Counted from the first letter of the stretch, positions 42,697 to 52,258 are shown. The stretch: 64,000 bases of DNA from an uncultured Rhodospirillaceae bacterium (GCA_902826565.1 CADEFF010000012.1:1-64000); one strand, 5' to 3'. Made by a program: numbers and translations. Notes: generated by a model from the letters alone, not told the origin.

Positions 42697-42980
42697 TGGA
42701 TGCGGAACATGTCTGGATGGGGATCGGGTTTCTCGGTCAGGCCTTCTTCTCCGCGCGCTTTATCGTGCAGTGGCTCGCGAGCGAACGCGTCGGCCGAAGC
42801 ATCATTCCGGAGCTCTTCTGGTATTGCAGCATCGGCGGCGGCGTGACGCTGCTCTGCTATGCGATCTCGCGGGCGGACCCGGTCTTCATCGTCGGCCAGG
42901 CGGGCGGACTTTTCATCTATGGCCGCAACATCTACATGATCTGGCGCGAACGGCGTCGAAACACCGCCCTTCCGCAATGA
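42693..42980 (+). CDS. Small membrane protein with lipid-A-disaccharide synthase N-terminal (LAB_N) domain
   Basis: 95-residue integral membrane protein of the LAB_N family: WMGIGFLGQAFFSARFIVQW, IPELFWYCSIGGGVTLLCYA and DPVFIVGQAGGLFIYGRNIY make three membrane segments. LAB_N proteins are found fused to LpxB or free-standing next to lipid-linked sugar enzymes. The function is not established, although flipping or organising lipid-sugar donors is plausible. The ATG at 42693 overlaps the GT2 stop, and its own stop overlaps the GT39 ATG, so translation of three genes is chained. Confidence 0.88.
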   Translation: MMDAEHVWMGIGFLGQAFFSARFIVQWLASERVGRSIIPELFWYCSIGGGVTLLCYAISRADPVFIVGQAGGLFIYGRNIYMIWRERRRNTALPQ

Positions 42981-44668
42981 CGGCGACGGCCCTCGAGCGG
43001 CTGCCCCGGGGGCCGGCGCGCTTCCTCCTCGTGGCGCTGTTCGCCCTTGCGATCTGGCTGCCCGGCTTCGCGACGCTTCCGGCGATCGACCGCGACGAAT
43101 CCCGCTTCGCCCAGGCGACGAAGCAGATGCTGGAGACCGGCGACTTCATCGACATCCGGTTCCAGGCCGAGCCGCGCTACAAGAAGCCGATCGGCATCTA
43201 CTGGCTGCAGGCGGCCGCGGTGTCGCTCGCCGGCGAGACGGCGCGCGACGCGATCTGGCCCTATCGCCTCCCGTCGCTCCTCGGCGGGCTGGCCGCGCTC
43301 CTGGTGCTGGTGGCGCTCGGCGACCGGCTCTTCGGCGCGCCGGTCGGGCTCGTCGCCGGCCTGCTGATGGCGGCGGTGCCGCTGACCGGCATCGAGGTCC
43401 GCATGGCCACGACCGATGCGGTGCTCCTTGCCTGCTGCCTTGTCGCGCAATGGGCGCTCGCCGGCATCTATCTGCGCCGGGACGCCCTGCGCGGCGTCGG
43501 TCAGCCCTGGCGCCACCGCTGGGGCGAGCCGCTGCTGTTCTGGATCGCGATCGGCGCCGGCATCCTCATCAAGGGACCGATCGTCCTGCTCGTGGCCGGC
43601 GGCACGATCCTCGGCCTCGCGATCATGGAACGGCGCGGCGCCTGGCTGCTCGATCTGCGCCCCTTGACGGGGCTCGCGACCGTCCTCGCGCTGGTGCTCC
43701 CCTGGTTTCTCGCGATCATGCAGGCGAGCGACGGCGCCTTCGCCGACAAGGCGCTCGGCCACGATTTCCTCGGCAAGCTTACCGGCATCCAGGAATCCCA
43801 TTTCGGCCCGCCCGGCACCTACTTGCTGGCCTTTTGCCTCACCTTCTGGCCGGCGACCCTGGTTGTGGCCTTCGCGGCGCCCGCGCTATGGCGTGCCCGG
43901 GGAGACGATCCCGTGCGGTTCTGCCTCGCCTGGATCGTTCCGGCCTGGATCGCCTTCGAGCTCGCCCTCACCAAGCTGCCGCATTACGTGCTGCCGCTCT
44001 ATCCGGCGATCGCGGTCCTGACGGCGCAGGCGCTGAGCCGGCTCCCCCGGTTCGTCGCGGGGCCGCAGGAAACCCGCCATCGCGCCCTGCGCAACGCGGC
44101 CTTCGCCGGATGGTTCGGCATCGGGCTCGCCCTCGGCAGCCTCGGCCTGTTGCTTCCCTGGCTTCTCGGCGCCCCCCTTCCGGATCTGGCCTGGGCGATA
44201 CCGGTTCTGCTGGCGATCCCGCTCGGGTTCGCCCTGTTCGCCTTTCAGCGAGCGCAGCCCGCGGCCCTTCTCGCGAGCCTTCTTGTAGCGGCAGCCCTCG
44301 TCGCCGTCCCGCTCTATGGCTGGATGCTGCCGCAGCTCGACAGGGTCTGGCTCACCCGTGCCGTTGCCGCCGCCGTCGAGGCCCATCGTCCCTGCCCCGA
44401 CACGACCCTTCTCGCCGCGGGCTACCTTGAGCCGAGCCTCGTCTTCACCCTCGGCACCCAAACGGCGCTGGTCGCACCCTCGGAAGCCGCGACCCGGCTT
44501 TCGGGCGATCCCCGATGCGGCCTGGCGCTGATCGGCGCCGCGGAGGCCGGTCCCTTTCAGGCGCGCCTCGCCGAGCTCGGCCGGCGCGCCCATACCCTCG
44601 CCACCGTCGACGGATTCAACTATTCGAATGGGGATGCGGAGCATCTCACGCTTTTCCAGGCGGATTGA
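42977..44668 (+). CDS. Family 39 (ArnT/PMT-like) membrane glycosyltransferase
   Basis: 563-residue polytopic protein with about 11-12 membrane segments. The first periplasmic loop carries the acidic GT-C signature LPAIDRDESRFAQATKQMLE and the following PRYKKPIGIYWLQ, as in ArnT enzymes that add a sugar from undecaprenyl phosphate to lipid A or another envelope acceptor. The C-terminal part forms a small soluble domain. The ATG overlaps the LAB_N stop. The acceptor is unknown; the LAB_N neighbour favours a lipid A-related target. Confidence 0.88.
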   Translation: MTATALERLPRGPARFLLVALFALAIWLPGFATLPAIDRDESRFAQATKQMLETGDFIDIRFQAEPRYKKPIGIYWLQAAAVSLAGETARDAIWPYRLPSLLGGLAALLVLVALGDRLFGAPVGLVAGLLMAAVPLTGIEVRMATTDAVLLACCLVAQWALAGIYLRRDALRGVGQPWRHRWGEPLLFWIAIGAGILIKGPIVLLVAGGTILGLAIMERRGAWLLDLRPLTGLATVLALVLPWFLAIMQASDGAFADKALGHDFLGKLTGIQESHFGPPGTYLLAFCLTFWPATLVVAFAAPALWRARGDDPVRFCLAWIVPAWIAFELALTKLPHYVLPLYPAIAVLTAQALSRLPRFVAGPQETRHRALRNAAFAGWFGIGLALGSLGLLLPWLLGAPLPDLAWAIPVLLAIPLGFALFAFQRAQPAALLASLLVAAALVAVPLYGWMLPQLDRVWLTRAVAAAVEAHRPCPDTTLLAAGYLEPSLVFTLGTQTALVAPSEAATRLSGDPRCGLALIGAAEAGPFQARLAELGRRAHTLATVDGFNYSNGDAEHLTLFQAD

Positions 44669-45365
44669 CGCGCAGCGCCCGCCGCTGACCGACAGGACGA
44701 GCCTCGCCGCGCTCGCGCTGGCCGCGCTTTCGATCCCGCCGCTCTGGTATTTCGCGGATCCCTGGATCGCCGAGGCGATGACGCGGCTCGACCCGTCGGT
44801 GACCGGTTTCTTCCAGTCCATCACCTTTCTCGGCAAGTCGGCCGGCTATCTGGTCGGAAGCGCCCTGCTCGCGCTCGGCTTCCTTCTCTGGGCGCGCCGG
44901 CCCGGGATCGCCGTCCGCGACCGCTATCGCGCGATCTGGCGCGGCGAGGCCGCGCTCTACGTGCTGAGCGTGGTGGCGGCCGCCGGGATCGTCATCAACA
45001 TCATCAAGCCCCTGGTCGGGCGGATGCGGCCGGTGAAGCTGCTTTCCGAAGGGCAATATGGCATCGAGCCGGGAAGCCTCGACTATGCGCTGCGCAGCTT
45101 CCCCTCCGGCCATGCCACGACCGTCTTCGCGCTCGCCTTCGCGCTCGGCGCCCTCTGGCCGCGCTTTCGCTGGGCGTTCGCGTTGCTGGCGCTGCCCGTC
45201 GCGGCCAGCCGCGTCGCCATCACGGCGCACTTCATGTCGGATGTGGTGGCGGGGGCGGTGGTCGGTATCGTCACGGCGCTGGTGCTGCGCCGGATCTTCG
45301 CGCACTACCGGATCGCCTTCCGTGCCGAGGGCAAGGGATATCGCCTGCCGGCCTATGCCGACTGA
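44628..45365 (+). CDS. PAP2-family membrane phosphatase
   Basis: 245-residue membrane protein with the three-part PAP2 active site: KPLVGRMRP (about residues 127-135), FPSGH, and SRVAITAHFMSDVVAG. Such enzymes dephosphorylate undecaprenyl pyrophosphate, phosphatidylglycerol phosphate or lipid A. The start lies 41 bases inside the GT39 gene (an ATG at 44634 is an alternative), placing it in the same operon. Possible jobs: recycling the polyprenyl carrier or dephosphorylating the lipid acceptor. Confidence 0.88.
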   Translation: MGMRSISRFSRRIDAQRPPLTDRTSLAALALAALSIPPLWYFADPWIAEAMTRLDPSVTGFFQSITFLGKSAGYLVGSALLALGFLLWARRPGIAVRDRYRAIWRGEAALYVLSVVAAAGIVINIIKPLVGRMRPVKLLSEGQYGIEPGSLDYALRSFPSGHATTVFALAFALGALWPRFRWAFALLALPVAASRVAITAHFMSDVVAGAVVGIVTALVLRRIFAHYRIAFRAEGKGYRLPAYAD

Positions 45366-45375
45366 GCGAGCCGGC

Positions 45376-45558
45376 TCAGAAGTCCAGGATCGCGCTCGCG
45401 AAGAGCAGCAGGACCAGCAGGACCGCGAGAGCGCCGGAGACGCCCAGGGCGAGGAGCAGCCCGTGCTGCAGGCGGGAGCGCGGCACCGGGAGAGGCTGGG
45501 GCAGGAAGCCGCGTGCGGCATCGCAGCGGCGGGTAAGTTCGGCCATTTCCATGGTCAT
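45376..45558 (-). CDS. Small single-pass membrane protein, function unknown
   Basis: About 60 residues: a polar N-terminal half (MTMEMAELTRRCDAARGF) and one C-terminal membrane segment (GLLLALGVSGALAVLLVLLL). I do not recognise a family. The tail-anchored layout and regular codon use make it plausible, but no ribosome site decides between ATGs at 45558, 45552 and 45546. It converges on the PAP2 gene with a 10-base gap. Upstream (45559-45799) I see no further gene. Confidence 0.5.
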   Translation of the reverse strand: MTMEMAELTRRCDAARGFLPQPLPVPRSRLQHGLLLALGVSGALAVLLVLLLFASAILDF

Positions 45559-45799
45559 CGATCTTGCGGCAATCATGGTTCGCTCCCGCCTCGCCGCCAT
45601 GCATGAACGCACCGGTCGGGCCGGAGCGAGAATGCTACCCGGTCATGGTTTCAATTCGCTGAATAGAAGGTGGCTTCGCGGCGACGTCGAGGCTTTCCCG
45701 TGGCGGGTCCGGCGGCGGCGGAAACGACCGGCGCCAAGGCCGCGGCGGGAAACGGATTAACGGCTTCCTAAAGCCCCGATCGGCGTCCGCGAAGCGCTC

Positions 45800-46366
45800 T
45801 CAGCGGATACCGATCCCCTGGGCCGCGAGCGCGATGGCTTCCTCGAGGTCGGCCGCCTTCTCCGGGTTGCCCAGGAGCACGTAGTACCAGGTGCCGCCGT
45901 CGCTGCTGGCGCCGTAGATGATGGCGGCGTCGCGCTGCTCGCCGAGGATCGAGAGCCGCAGCCTGATCACCTTCGCGTCGGCCCCGCTGCCCACCTTTAC
46001 CGGGGTCGGGCTGGACTGCCCGAGGATCTGATAGTTCTGGCCCTGAAGCTGCTGGCCGTTGGTGGCGAAAAATTGGAGGGCGATCGGCATCTCGCCCTTC
46101 TTCACCCATTGCTCGGGCGAGGCGAAGCCCGGATCGGCCGCGGTCGCCACCACGATCATGTAAGCGACATGCTGCCTGTCGGTGACTTCGGAGATCAGGC
46201 CGCTCGCCGGATCGAAGTTCTGCGTCAGAACCTCCCACCGCTCCGGCAACGTCAAGGTGAAGCCGAGCCCCGCCGAAGCCGCGTCCACGGTCCCGGCGGC
46301 GGCGCCCCCGAGACTTCCCGCAAGAAGCATCGAAGCCGCCAGAACCGAGCGCAGAAACCTGTTCAT
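45800..46366 (-). CDS. Secreted protein of unknown function
   Basis: 188-residue protein with a clear signal peptide (FLRSVLAASMLLAGSLGGAAAG). The mature part is a mixed alpha/beta domain containing LGFTLTLPERWEVLTQNFDP and GGTWYYVLLGNPEKAADLEE, which resembles periplasmic proteins of the PsbP/Mog1-like kind, but I cannot assign a family with certainty. The ATG at 46366 has a GGAG upstream and starts directly with the signal peptide. It lies 40 bases downstream of the M24 hydrolase gene on the same strand. Confidence 0.7.
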   Translation of the reverse strand: MNRFLRSVLAASMLLAGSLGGAAAGTVDAASAGLGFTLTLPERWEVLTQNFDPASGLISEVTDRQHVAYMIVVATAADPGFASPEQWVKKGEMPIALQFFATNGQQLQGQNYQILGQSSPTPVKVGSGADAKVIRLRLSILGEQRDAAIIYGASSDGGTWYYVLLGNPEKAADLEEAIALAAQGIGIR

Positions 46367-46406
46367 GGTCCGACTCCGGCGGTTCGACATCAGCACGCCT
46401 CTGGCT

Positions 46407-47621
46407 CTAGAAGTCGAGGACCGGTATCTCGCGCGGGCAACGGCGGGTGAGCAGCTTGCCGCCCGTCTCCGTCACCACGATGTTCTCCTCATGCACCAGG
46501 ATCTTGCCGTCGCCATACATGGCGGAGGGCTCGATCGTGAGCACGGTCCCGACCTCGAGCAGGGTAGAATCGCCCGGCATGTTCGACGGCGGCTCGGTCA
46601 GCACCTTGCCGAGCCCGTGGCCGAAGCGCCCGACATTGCCGAGCACGATGCCGGCATCGGTCAGCACCTTGGCCTGGGCGTCGAACACGTCGGCCGCGTC
46701 GCTGCCGGGCCGCGCCGCCTTGATGCCGGCGTCGGTCGCCTTGTAGAGCAGCTCGTGGATGCGGCGGGCATCGTCCGACGGCTTCCGGGCAACGGCGTAG
46801 TTGCGGTCGAAATCGCAGAAATAGCCCGCATATCGCCCGCCGGTATCGATCAGGAAGATGTCGCCCTTGCGGAACTTCCGGTTGGTCGGGCCCATGATGA
46901 TGCTGTCATAGCCGCCCGCCCCCGAACCGATCGAGGTATAGGGCGTCTTGTCGGCGCCGCGCAGCAGCATGTCAGACTGGAACTTGCGGACCAGGTCGCG
47001 CTCGGTGTCGCCGGGCCGCAGCAGCGCGCCCATATTGTCGAAGCTGTCGCAGGCGATCTGGCACATGCGCCGGATCCGCTCGATCTCGGCCGGCGATTTC
47101 ACCAGACGAAGCGCGCGGGTGACGTGGAAGCAATCCACCAGCTCGAACGGCCTGATCATGTCGCGGAGCCGCAACATGTCCGCGACCGGCATGCCGAGCC
47201 GCGATTCCGGCCCGAGCTCGACGCCGAAGCGGCCGAACTTGCTCTTCACGCCGCCGATCACCTTCTGCAGGAGATCGAGCCCCTCATTCTCCGGCCGCGG
47301 CGAGGGCCATGTCAGCAGGTCCGGGACCCAGGAGGTCGCCTGCCAGTTGGTGATGCCGATCTCCGGGATCACGCCGAAGGGCTTGCCCTCGCGCGGCAGC
47401 ACGAAATACCAGGGTCGTGTCGGGGTATTCCAGGCGAACTGCGTCGTGAAGCCGGACAGATATTCGACATTGTGCTCGGTGGTGATCAGCATCCCGTCGA
47501 GCTTCGCCTCGGTCATCTTGGCCCGGGCGCGCTCGGCGCGCTTCTCGAACTCGGCGCGGTCGAATGGCGGCAGGTCGCGACGCGCCTTGATCGGCAGTGA
47601 TTTGGCTTTCGGCTTGGCCAT
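46407..47621 (-). CDS. M24-family metallohydrolase (Xaa-Pro peptidase/ectoine hydrolase-like)
   Basis: 404-residue pita-bread enzyme. An N-terminal creatinase-N domain (about residues 25-160) precedes the catalytic domain. The dinuclear metal ligands are all present: LIDTGG (Asp), FCDFDRN (Asp), RFGHGLG (His), TIEPS (Glu) and HEENIVV (Glu). It may be a proline dipeptidase or hydrolyse a cyclic or amide compound such as ectoine; I see no ectoine genes nearby to settle this. Cytoplasmic. An AGGGGGA lies 9 bases before the ATG. The downstream enoyl-CoA hydratase gene is 29 bases away on the same strand. Confidence 0.87.
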   Translation of the reverse strand: MAKPKAKSLPIKARRDLPPFDRAEFEKRAERARAKMTEAKLDGMLITTEHNVEYLSGFTTQFAWNTPTRPWYFVLPREGKPFGVIPEIGITNWQATSWVPDLLTWPSPRPENEGLDLLQKVIGGVKSKFGRFGVELGPESRLGMPVADMLRLRDMIRPFELVDCFHVTRALRLVKSPAEIERIRRMCQIACDSFDNMGALLRPGDTERDLVRKFQSDMLLRGADKTPYTSIGSGAGGYDSIIMGPTNRKFRKGDIFLIDTGGRYAGYFCDFDRNYAVARKPSDDARRIHELLYKATDAGIKAARPGSDAADVFDAQAKVLTDAGIVLGNVGRFGHGLGKVLTEPPSNMPGDSTLLEVGTVLTIEPSAMYGDGKILVHEENIVVTETGGKLLTRRCPREIPVLDF

Positions 47622-47650
47622 CGGCTTCAGTCCCCCTGGCAGTCTGTTGG

Positions 47651-48424
47651 TCAGCGGCCTTTCCAGACCGGCGAACGTTTCTCCGAGAAGGCGCGCGGGC
47701 CCTCCCAGGCATCCTCGGAATCCTTCACCCGGTTATATTCGGGCACGGTCCCCGCGCGGAGCGTTTTGTAGCCTTCCTCGACGGTAAGATCGTCGGTCGC
47801 CTGGATGACGGCCTTCGCCGCCATCACGGCGAGCGGCGCCGCGGCGGCCACCTGGCCCGCCAGCTCCCGCGCCTCCTCCATGAGCTGCGCCTTCGGCACC
47901 ACGCGGTTCACGATGCCGTGGCGATGCGCCTCGACCGGGCTCATGCGCCGTCCGGTCATGATGAGCTCGTTTGCAAGCGCGCGCGGCATCAGCTTCGGCG
48001 CGCGCAGCACGCCGCCGGCATCGGGAATGATGCCGATATTGACCTCGGGGAAGGCGAACTCCGCCTCCTCCGCCGCGACGATCATGTCGCAGGAAAGCGC
48101 GAGCTCGAACCCGCCACCGAAGGCGATCCCGTTCACCGCGGCGATCACCGGCTTCTTCAGGTTGAACATCTCGGTGAGGCCCGCGAAGCCCCCCTGGCCG
48201 TGATCCTCGTCCTCCGCCGCCGATTTCAGGTCCCAGCCCGCCGAGAAGAAGCGCCCCTCGCCGCCGGTCACGATCGCCACCCGCAGCGACGGATCGTCGC
48301 GGAAGCCGGCGAAGACCTCCCCCAGCCGCCGGCTGGTGGCAGGATCGATGGCATTGGCCTTGGGCCGGTCGAGGGTGATTTCGAGCAGGTGATCGCGGCG
48401 AACGGATTTCACGGGATCGGACAT
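47651..48424 (-). CDS. Enoyl-CoA hydratase/isomerase-family protein (carnitinyl-CoA dehydratase-like)
   Basis: 257-residue crotonase-fold protein. The oxyanion-hole segments are [10 protein letters not shown] and [20 protein letters not shown], and the catalytic region is [21 protein letters not shown]. It acts on a CoA thioester; similarity to CaiD-like proteins is only suggestive. The ATG at 48424 is well supported by AAGGAG 6 bases upstream. A second ATG at 48430 abuts that site. It precedes the M24 gene, so the two are probably cotranscribed. Confidence 0.88.
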   Translation of the reverse strand: MSDPVKSVRRDHLLEITLDRPKANAIDPATSRRLGEVFAGFRDDPSLRVAIVTGGEGRFFSAGWDLKSAAEDEDHGQGGFAGLTEMFNLKKPVIAAVNGIAFGGGFELALSCDMIVAAEEAEFAFPEVNIGIIPDAGGVLRAPKLMPRALANELIMTGRRMSPVEAHRHGIVNRVVPKAQLMEEARELAGQVAAAAPLAVMAAKAVIQATDDLTVEEGYKTLRAGTVPEYNRVKDSEDAWEGPRAFSEKRSPVWKGR

Positions 48425-48560
48425 CGGCATCTCCTTCTCGGGCCCCAAAACGCGGGCGAGCGTAACCGATCGGACGGGAGGGGGCCAGTCCGCCCGGACC
48501 CTTCATTCCGGCCCCGTCCGGGTGCTAAAATCGGGCGTCGGGAACGAGGAGCGGAGCATC

Positions 48561-49361
48561 ATGACGGCAACGGTGACGCAACAGCAGATCGAGGCCTTCG
48601 AGCGCGACGGCGCGACGCGGCTCACCGGCCTGTTCGGCGACTGGATGGAGGTGCTGCGCGCCGGCGTCGCGCGCAACCTCGCGGAACCCAGCGCCGACGT
48701 CCGCATCTATCAGGGCGCCGGCGGGCGCTTCGTCGGCGACTATTGCAACTGGGCGCGGATTCCCGAGTTCCGCGATTTCATCTTCAATTCCGATGCGGCC
48801 GAGATCGCGCGCCAGCTCATGCGCTCCCGCACCGTCCGCCTGTTCCACGAGCATGTGCTGGTGAAGGAGCCGGGCGCCGACGTGCCGACGCCCTGGCACC
48901 ACGACCAGCCCTACTACAACGTCGACGGCGCGCAGAACGTCTCGCTCTGGATCCCGCTCGACACGGTCCCGCGCGAGACCTGCCCCCAATATGTCGCGGG
49001 CTCGCATCGCTGGGGCCGCTGGTTCCGGCCGGAGCGTTTCAACCGCACCGCGCTCTATGAGGATGACGGGCTCGAGCCGGTGCCGGACATCGACGGCAAC
49101 CGGGATCAGTACAAGATCCTCGACTGGGATCTCGAGCCGGGCGACGCGATCGCCTTCCATTACCTGACGCTCCACGGCGCGCCCGGCAACAGCTCGGCGC
49201 AACGCGCGCGCCGCGCCTTCTCGCTGCGGCTCGTCGGCGACGACGCGACCTTCGCGCACCGCAAGGGCATGACCTCCCCGCCCTTCCGCGAGGTCAGGCT
49301 GCCGCATGGCGCGGCGCTGGAAGGCCCCGAATTTCCCCTGATTCTTCCGAAAGCTAGCTGA
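48561..49361 (+). CDS. Phytanoyl-CoA dioxygenase (PhyH)-family Fe(II)/2-oxoglutarate oxygenase
   Basis: 266-residue double-stranded beta-helix oxygenase. The iron ligands fit TPWHHDQPYYN (HxD) and the distal His in YLTLHGAPGNSS, with a downstream Arg in RRAFSLRLVGDD for 2-oxoglutarate. PhyH proteins hydroxylate or otherwise oxidise small molecules; the substrate here is unknown. GAGGAGCGGAG precedes the ATG at 48561. It heads a rightward group with an aminotransferase, a glutamine synthetase-like ligase and a second oxygenase. Confidence 0.88.
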   Translation: MTATVTQQQIEAFERDGATRLTGLFGDWMEVLRAGVARNLAEPSADVRIYQGAGGRFVGDYCNWARIPEFRDFIFNSDAAEIARQLMRSRTVRLFHEHVLVKEPGADVPTPWHHDQPYYNVDGAQNVSLWIPLDTVPRETCPQYVAGSHRWGRWFRPERFNRTALYEDDGLEPVPDIDGNRDQYKILDWDLEPGDAIAFHYLTLHGAPGNSSAQRARRAFSLRLVGDDATFAHRKGMTSPPFREVRLPHGAALEGPEFPLILPKAS

Positions 49362-49451
49362 GCCCGCGCCCGCCGGGGTTGTCTCGGCGGCGCGGCTCGC
49401 CTATGGCTCTTCCTCCGCGGCGGTTGCGGCCGACAGGGAGAACAAATCTCG

Positions 49452-50816
49452 ATGACGAGTTGGGCCGGTATCGCGGAAGCCAGGGCGCGCGCGATCTACG
49501 AACGCGAGCGCGGCCGTTTCGAGCAAAGCCATCCGAAATCGCACGGCCTCGCCGCCGCCGCGAAGCGGCATCTCCATAACGGCGTGCCGATGGGATGGAT
49601 GACCGACTGGGCGTCCCCCTATCCGATCTTCGCGGAATCGGCGAGCGGCGCCTCGATCCGCGACGTGGACGGCAACAGCTATGCCGATTTCTGCCTCGGC
49701 GACACGGGCTCCATGTTCGGCCATTCGCCCGAGCCGATCGTCCGCACCCTGAAGGAATATGCCGGTTGCGGCCTCACCTATATGCTGCCGACGGAGGATG
49801 CGGTGGTGGTGGGCGAGTTGCTCTCGCACCGTTTCGGCCTTCCGTTCTGGCAGGTCGCGACGACGGCGACGGACGCGAACCGCTTCGTGCTCCGCCTCGC
49901 CCGCGCCGTCACCGGGCGGCCGCGCATCCTCGTCTTCAACGGTTGCTATCACGGCACGGTGGACGACACCTATCTGCGCCTCGTCGGCGGCCGCCAGACG
50001 CCGCGCCCGGGCCTGCTCGGCCAGGCGCAGGACCTGACGGAAATCGCGAAGGTGGTCGAGTTCAACGATCTGCAGGGGCTCGAGGCGGCGCTCATCCAGG
50101 GCGACATCGCCGCCGTGATCTGCGAGCCCGCCATGACCAATATCGGCATGGTGCAGCCCGATCCCGAGTTCCATCACCATCTGCGCGCCCTCACCCGCCA
50201 GTACGGCACGCTGCTGGTGATCGACGAGACCCACACGATCTCGACCGGTCCCGGCGGCTATACCCATGCCCACCGGCTGGAGCCTGATTTCTTCACCCTC
50301 GGAAAGCCGATCGCCGGCGGCATCCCCTGCGCCGTCTACGGCTTCACGGCCGAGGTCGCCGAGCGCATCCGCGAGGCGACGCCCGCCGTCGATCATGGCC
50401 ATACCGGGATCGGCACCACGCTGTCGGCGAACGCACTCTCGCTCCGGCTGATGCGGGTCAATCTCGAGGAGGTCATGACGCCGGCCGCCTACGCCCATAT
50501 GGAGAAGCTTTCCGGCTCGCTGGCCGACGGGCTCGCCAAGATCGTCCGGCAGCACAGGTTGCCTTGGCATGTGACCCGGGTGGGCGCCCGCGCCGAATTC
50601 GTCTTCACGGCGAAGCCGCCGCGCAACGGCAGCGAGGCCGAGGCCGGCCTCATCGCGCCGCTCGAGCGGACCATCCATCTCTACCTCATCAATCGCGGCG
50701 TGATGATCGCGCCCTTCCACAACATGACGCTCTGCTGCCCGGCCACGAGCCCGGCCGACCTCGCGAAACTGCACGGCGCGTTCGCGGAATGCCTGGACGA
50801 ACTGACGAAGGGGTGA
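49452..50816 (+). CDS. Class III aminotransferase (glutamate-1-semialdehyde aminomutase-like)
   Basis: 454-residue PLP enzyme. Signatures: ATTATDANRFVLRLARAVTG for the cofactor cradle, CYHGTVDDTYLR, VIDETHTISTGPGG with the PLP Asp, and Schiff-base lysine K285 in TLGKPIAGGIPCAVYG. It is closer to the HemL-like branch than to the omega-transaminases at the window start, but lacks heme-pathway context, so it is probably a transaminase or aminomutase of a special pathway. It lies 90 bases after phyH and 7 bases before the ligase gene. Confidence 0.87.
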   Translation: MTSWAGIAEARARAIYERERGRFEQSHPKSHGLAAAAKRHLHNGVPMGWMTDWASPYPIFAESASGASIRDVDGNSYADFCLGDTGSMFGHSPEPIVRTLKEYAGCGLTYMLPTEDAVVVGELLSHRFGLPFWQVATTATDANRFVLRLARAVTGRPRILVFNGCYHGTVDDTYLRLVGGRQTPRPGLLGQAQDLTEIAKVVEFNDLQGLEAALIQGDIAAVICEPAMTNIGMVQPDPEFHHHLRALTRQYGTLLVIDETHTISTGPGGYTHAHRLEPDFFTLGKPIAGGIPCAVYGFTAEVAERIREATPAVDHGHTGIGTTLSANALSLRLMRVNLEEVMTPAAYAHMEKLSGSLADGLAKIVRQHRLPWHVTRVGARAEFVFTAKPPRNGSEAEAGLIAPLERTIHLYLINRGVMIAPFHNMTLCCPATSPADLAKLHGAFAECLDELTKG

Positions 50817-50823
50817 GACCGGC

Positions 50824-52230
50824 ATGAACAGCAGTGGCAAATCCGCGCCCGCCACCGCCAGCGGCGCCAAGGCCGAGGAAGTCGAGCGCTTCCTCGCCGA
50901 GAATCCGGACATCGAAGGCGTCGATGTGTTCCTGACCGACGCCTGCGGGGTCAATCGCGGCAAGAACATCCGCAAGGCCGAGCTGCTGCAGATCTACAAG
51001 ACCGGCCGCTACATGCCGGGATCGCTGCTCGGGCTCGACATCACGGGCGAGGATGTGGAGGAGACCGATCTCGTCTGGGCGCAGGGCGATGCCGACCGGA
51101 TCTGCTTCCCGATCCCCGGCCGGCTCCGCCGGGTGCCGTGGCGCGACGAGCCGACGGCCCAGACCCTTCTCACGATGTACAACCTGGACGGCACCCCGAA
51201 CCATGCCGATCCGCGCCACGCGCTCGTCTCGATCGTGAAGCGCTTCACCGATGTCGGCTACAACCCGGTCTGCGCGGTCGAGCTCGAATTCTACCTGCTC
51301 GATCGCGAGCCCGGCCCGGACGGAAGGCCGCAACCCGCCGCGGCGCCCGGCACCGGCCATCGGCCGCATCACATCCAGGTCTATGGCGTCGCCGAGCTCG
51401 GCGAGATGGCGCCGGTATTCGCCGACATCCATGCCGCGGCGAGGGTCCAGGGGTTGCCGGCGGAGACCGTCATCCACGAATACTCGCCCGGCCAGTTCGA
51501 GATCACGCTGCATCACCGGCCGGACGCGCTGCAGGCGGCGGACGAAGCGATCATGTTCAAGCGCCTCATCAAGGGCGTGGCGGAGCAGCACGGCATGATC
51601 GCCTGCTTCATGGCGAAGCCCTTCGCGGGGCGCGCCGGCTCCGGGATGCATGTTCATGTGAGCCTCGCCGACGAGAAGGGCCGCAATCTCTTCGCCGAGG
51701 GCGAGGCGCCGGAAGGCAGCGTGCTGCTGCGCCAGGCGATCGCCGGCATGGCCGCCACCATGGCGGACGGCATGGCGATCTATGCGCCCAACGCCAATTC
51801 CTATCGCCGCTTCCGCCGCACCTCCTACGCGCCGGTGGCGCCGACCTGGGGCATCAACAATCGCTCGGTCGGCATCCGGGTGCCGGCCGGACCCGGCTTC
51901 TCGCGCCATGTGGAGCACCGGCCCTGCGGCGCCGACGCCAACCCCTATCTCGCCGTCGCGGGCGCGCTCGCCAGCGCGCATTACGGCATCGCGCGGCAGC
52001 TTGACCCGGGTCCGGCGATCGCCGGCAACGGCTATGAGCAGGCGGACCCCCGCGCGCTCCCGACCAACTGGTACGAAGCGCTCGACCGCGCGGAGGTGTC
52101 CGAGTTCCTTGCCGAGTATTTCGGACGCGACTTCATGAAGGTCTATCTCGCGATCAAGCGGGCCGAGCTGGACAAGTTCATGGCCGAGCCGACCGAGCTC
52201 GATTATCAGTGGTATCTGCGTCCGGCCTGA
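50824..52230 (+). CDS. Glutamine synthetase-like gamma-glutamyl ligase (PuuA/GlnT type)
   Basis: 468-residue protein of the glutamine synthetase superfamily. The N-terminal beta-grasp contains VDVFLTDACGVNRGKNI. Catalytic segments are AVELEFYLLDRE, SPGQFEITLHHRPDALQAAD, GSGMHVHVSL and NRSVGIRVPAGP with HVEHRPCGADANPYL. No adenylylation-site tail typical of GlnA-I is present. Such ligases couple glutamate to amines (putrescine, ethanolamine, isopropylamine or others) using ATP. Its neighbours suggest an amine that is also transaminated and hydroxylated. Confidence 0.88.
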   Translation: MNSSGKSAPATASGAKAEEVERFLAENPDIEGVDVFLTDACGVNRGKNIRKAELLQIYKTGRYMPGSLLGLDITGEDVEETDLVWAQGDADRICFPIPGRLRRVPWRDEPTAQTLLTMYNLDGTPNHADPRHALVSIVKRFTDVGYNPVCAVELEFYLLDREPGPDGRPQPAAAPGTGHRPHHIQVYGVAELGEMAPVFADIHAAARVQGLPAETVIHEYSPGQFEITLHHRPDALQAADEAIMFKRLIKGVAEQHGMIACFMAKPFAGRAGSGMHVHVSLADEKGRNLFAEGEAPEGSVLLRQAIAGMAATMADGMAIYAPNANSYRRFRRTSYAPVAPTWGINNRSVGIRVPAGPGFSRHVEHRPCGADANPYLAVAGALASAHYGIARQLDPGPAIAGNGYEQADPRALPTNWYEALDRAEVSEFLAEYFGRDFMKVYLAIKRAELDKFMAEPTELDYQWYLRPA

Positions 52231-52258
52231 ACGGACGGAGGGGCCGGAACACCGCGGC

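Noticed and set aside
45551-45760. Plus-strand 69-codon open frame in the gap after the small membrane protein gene
   Set aside because: No ribosome site, Arg-rich translation and overlap with the start of the more plausible minus-strand gene.
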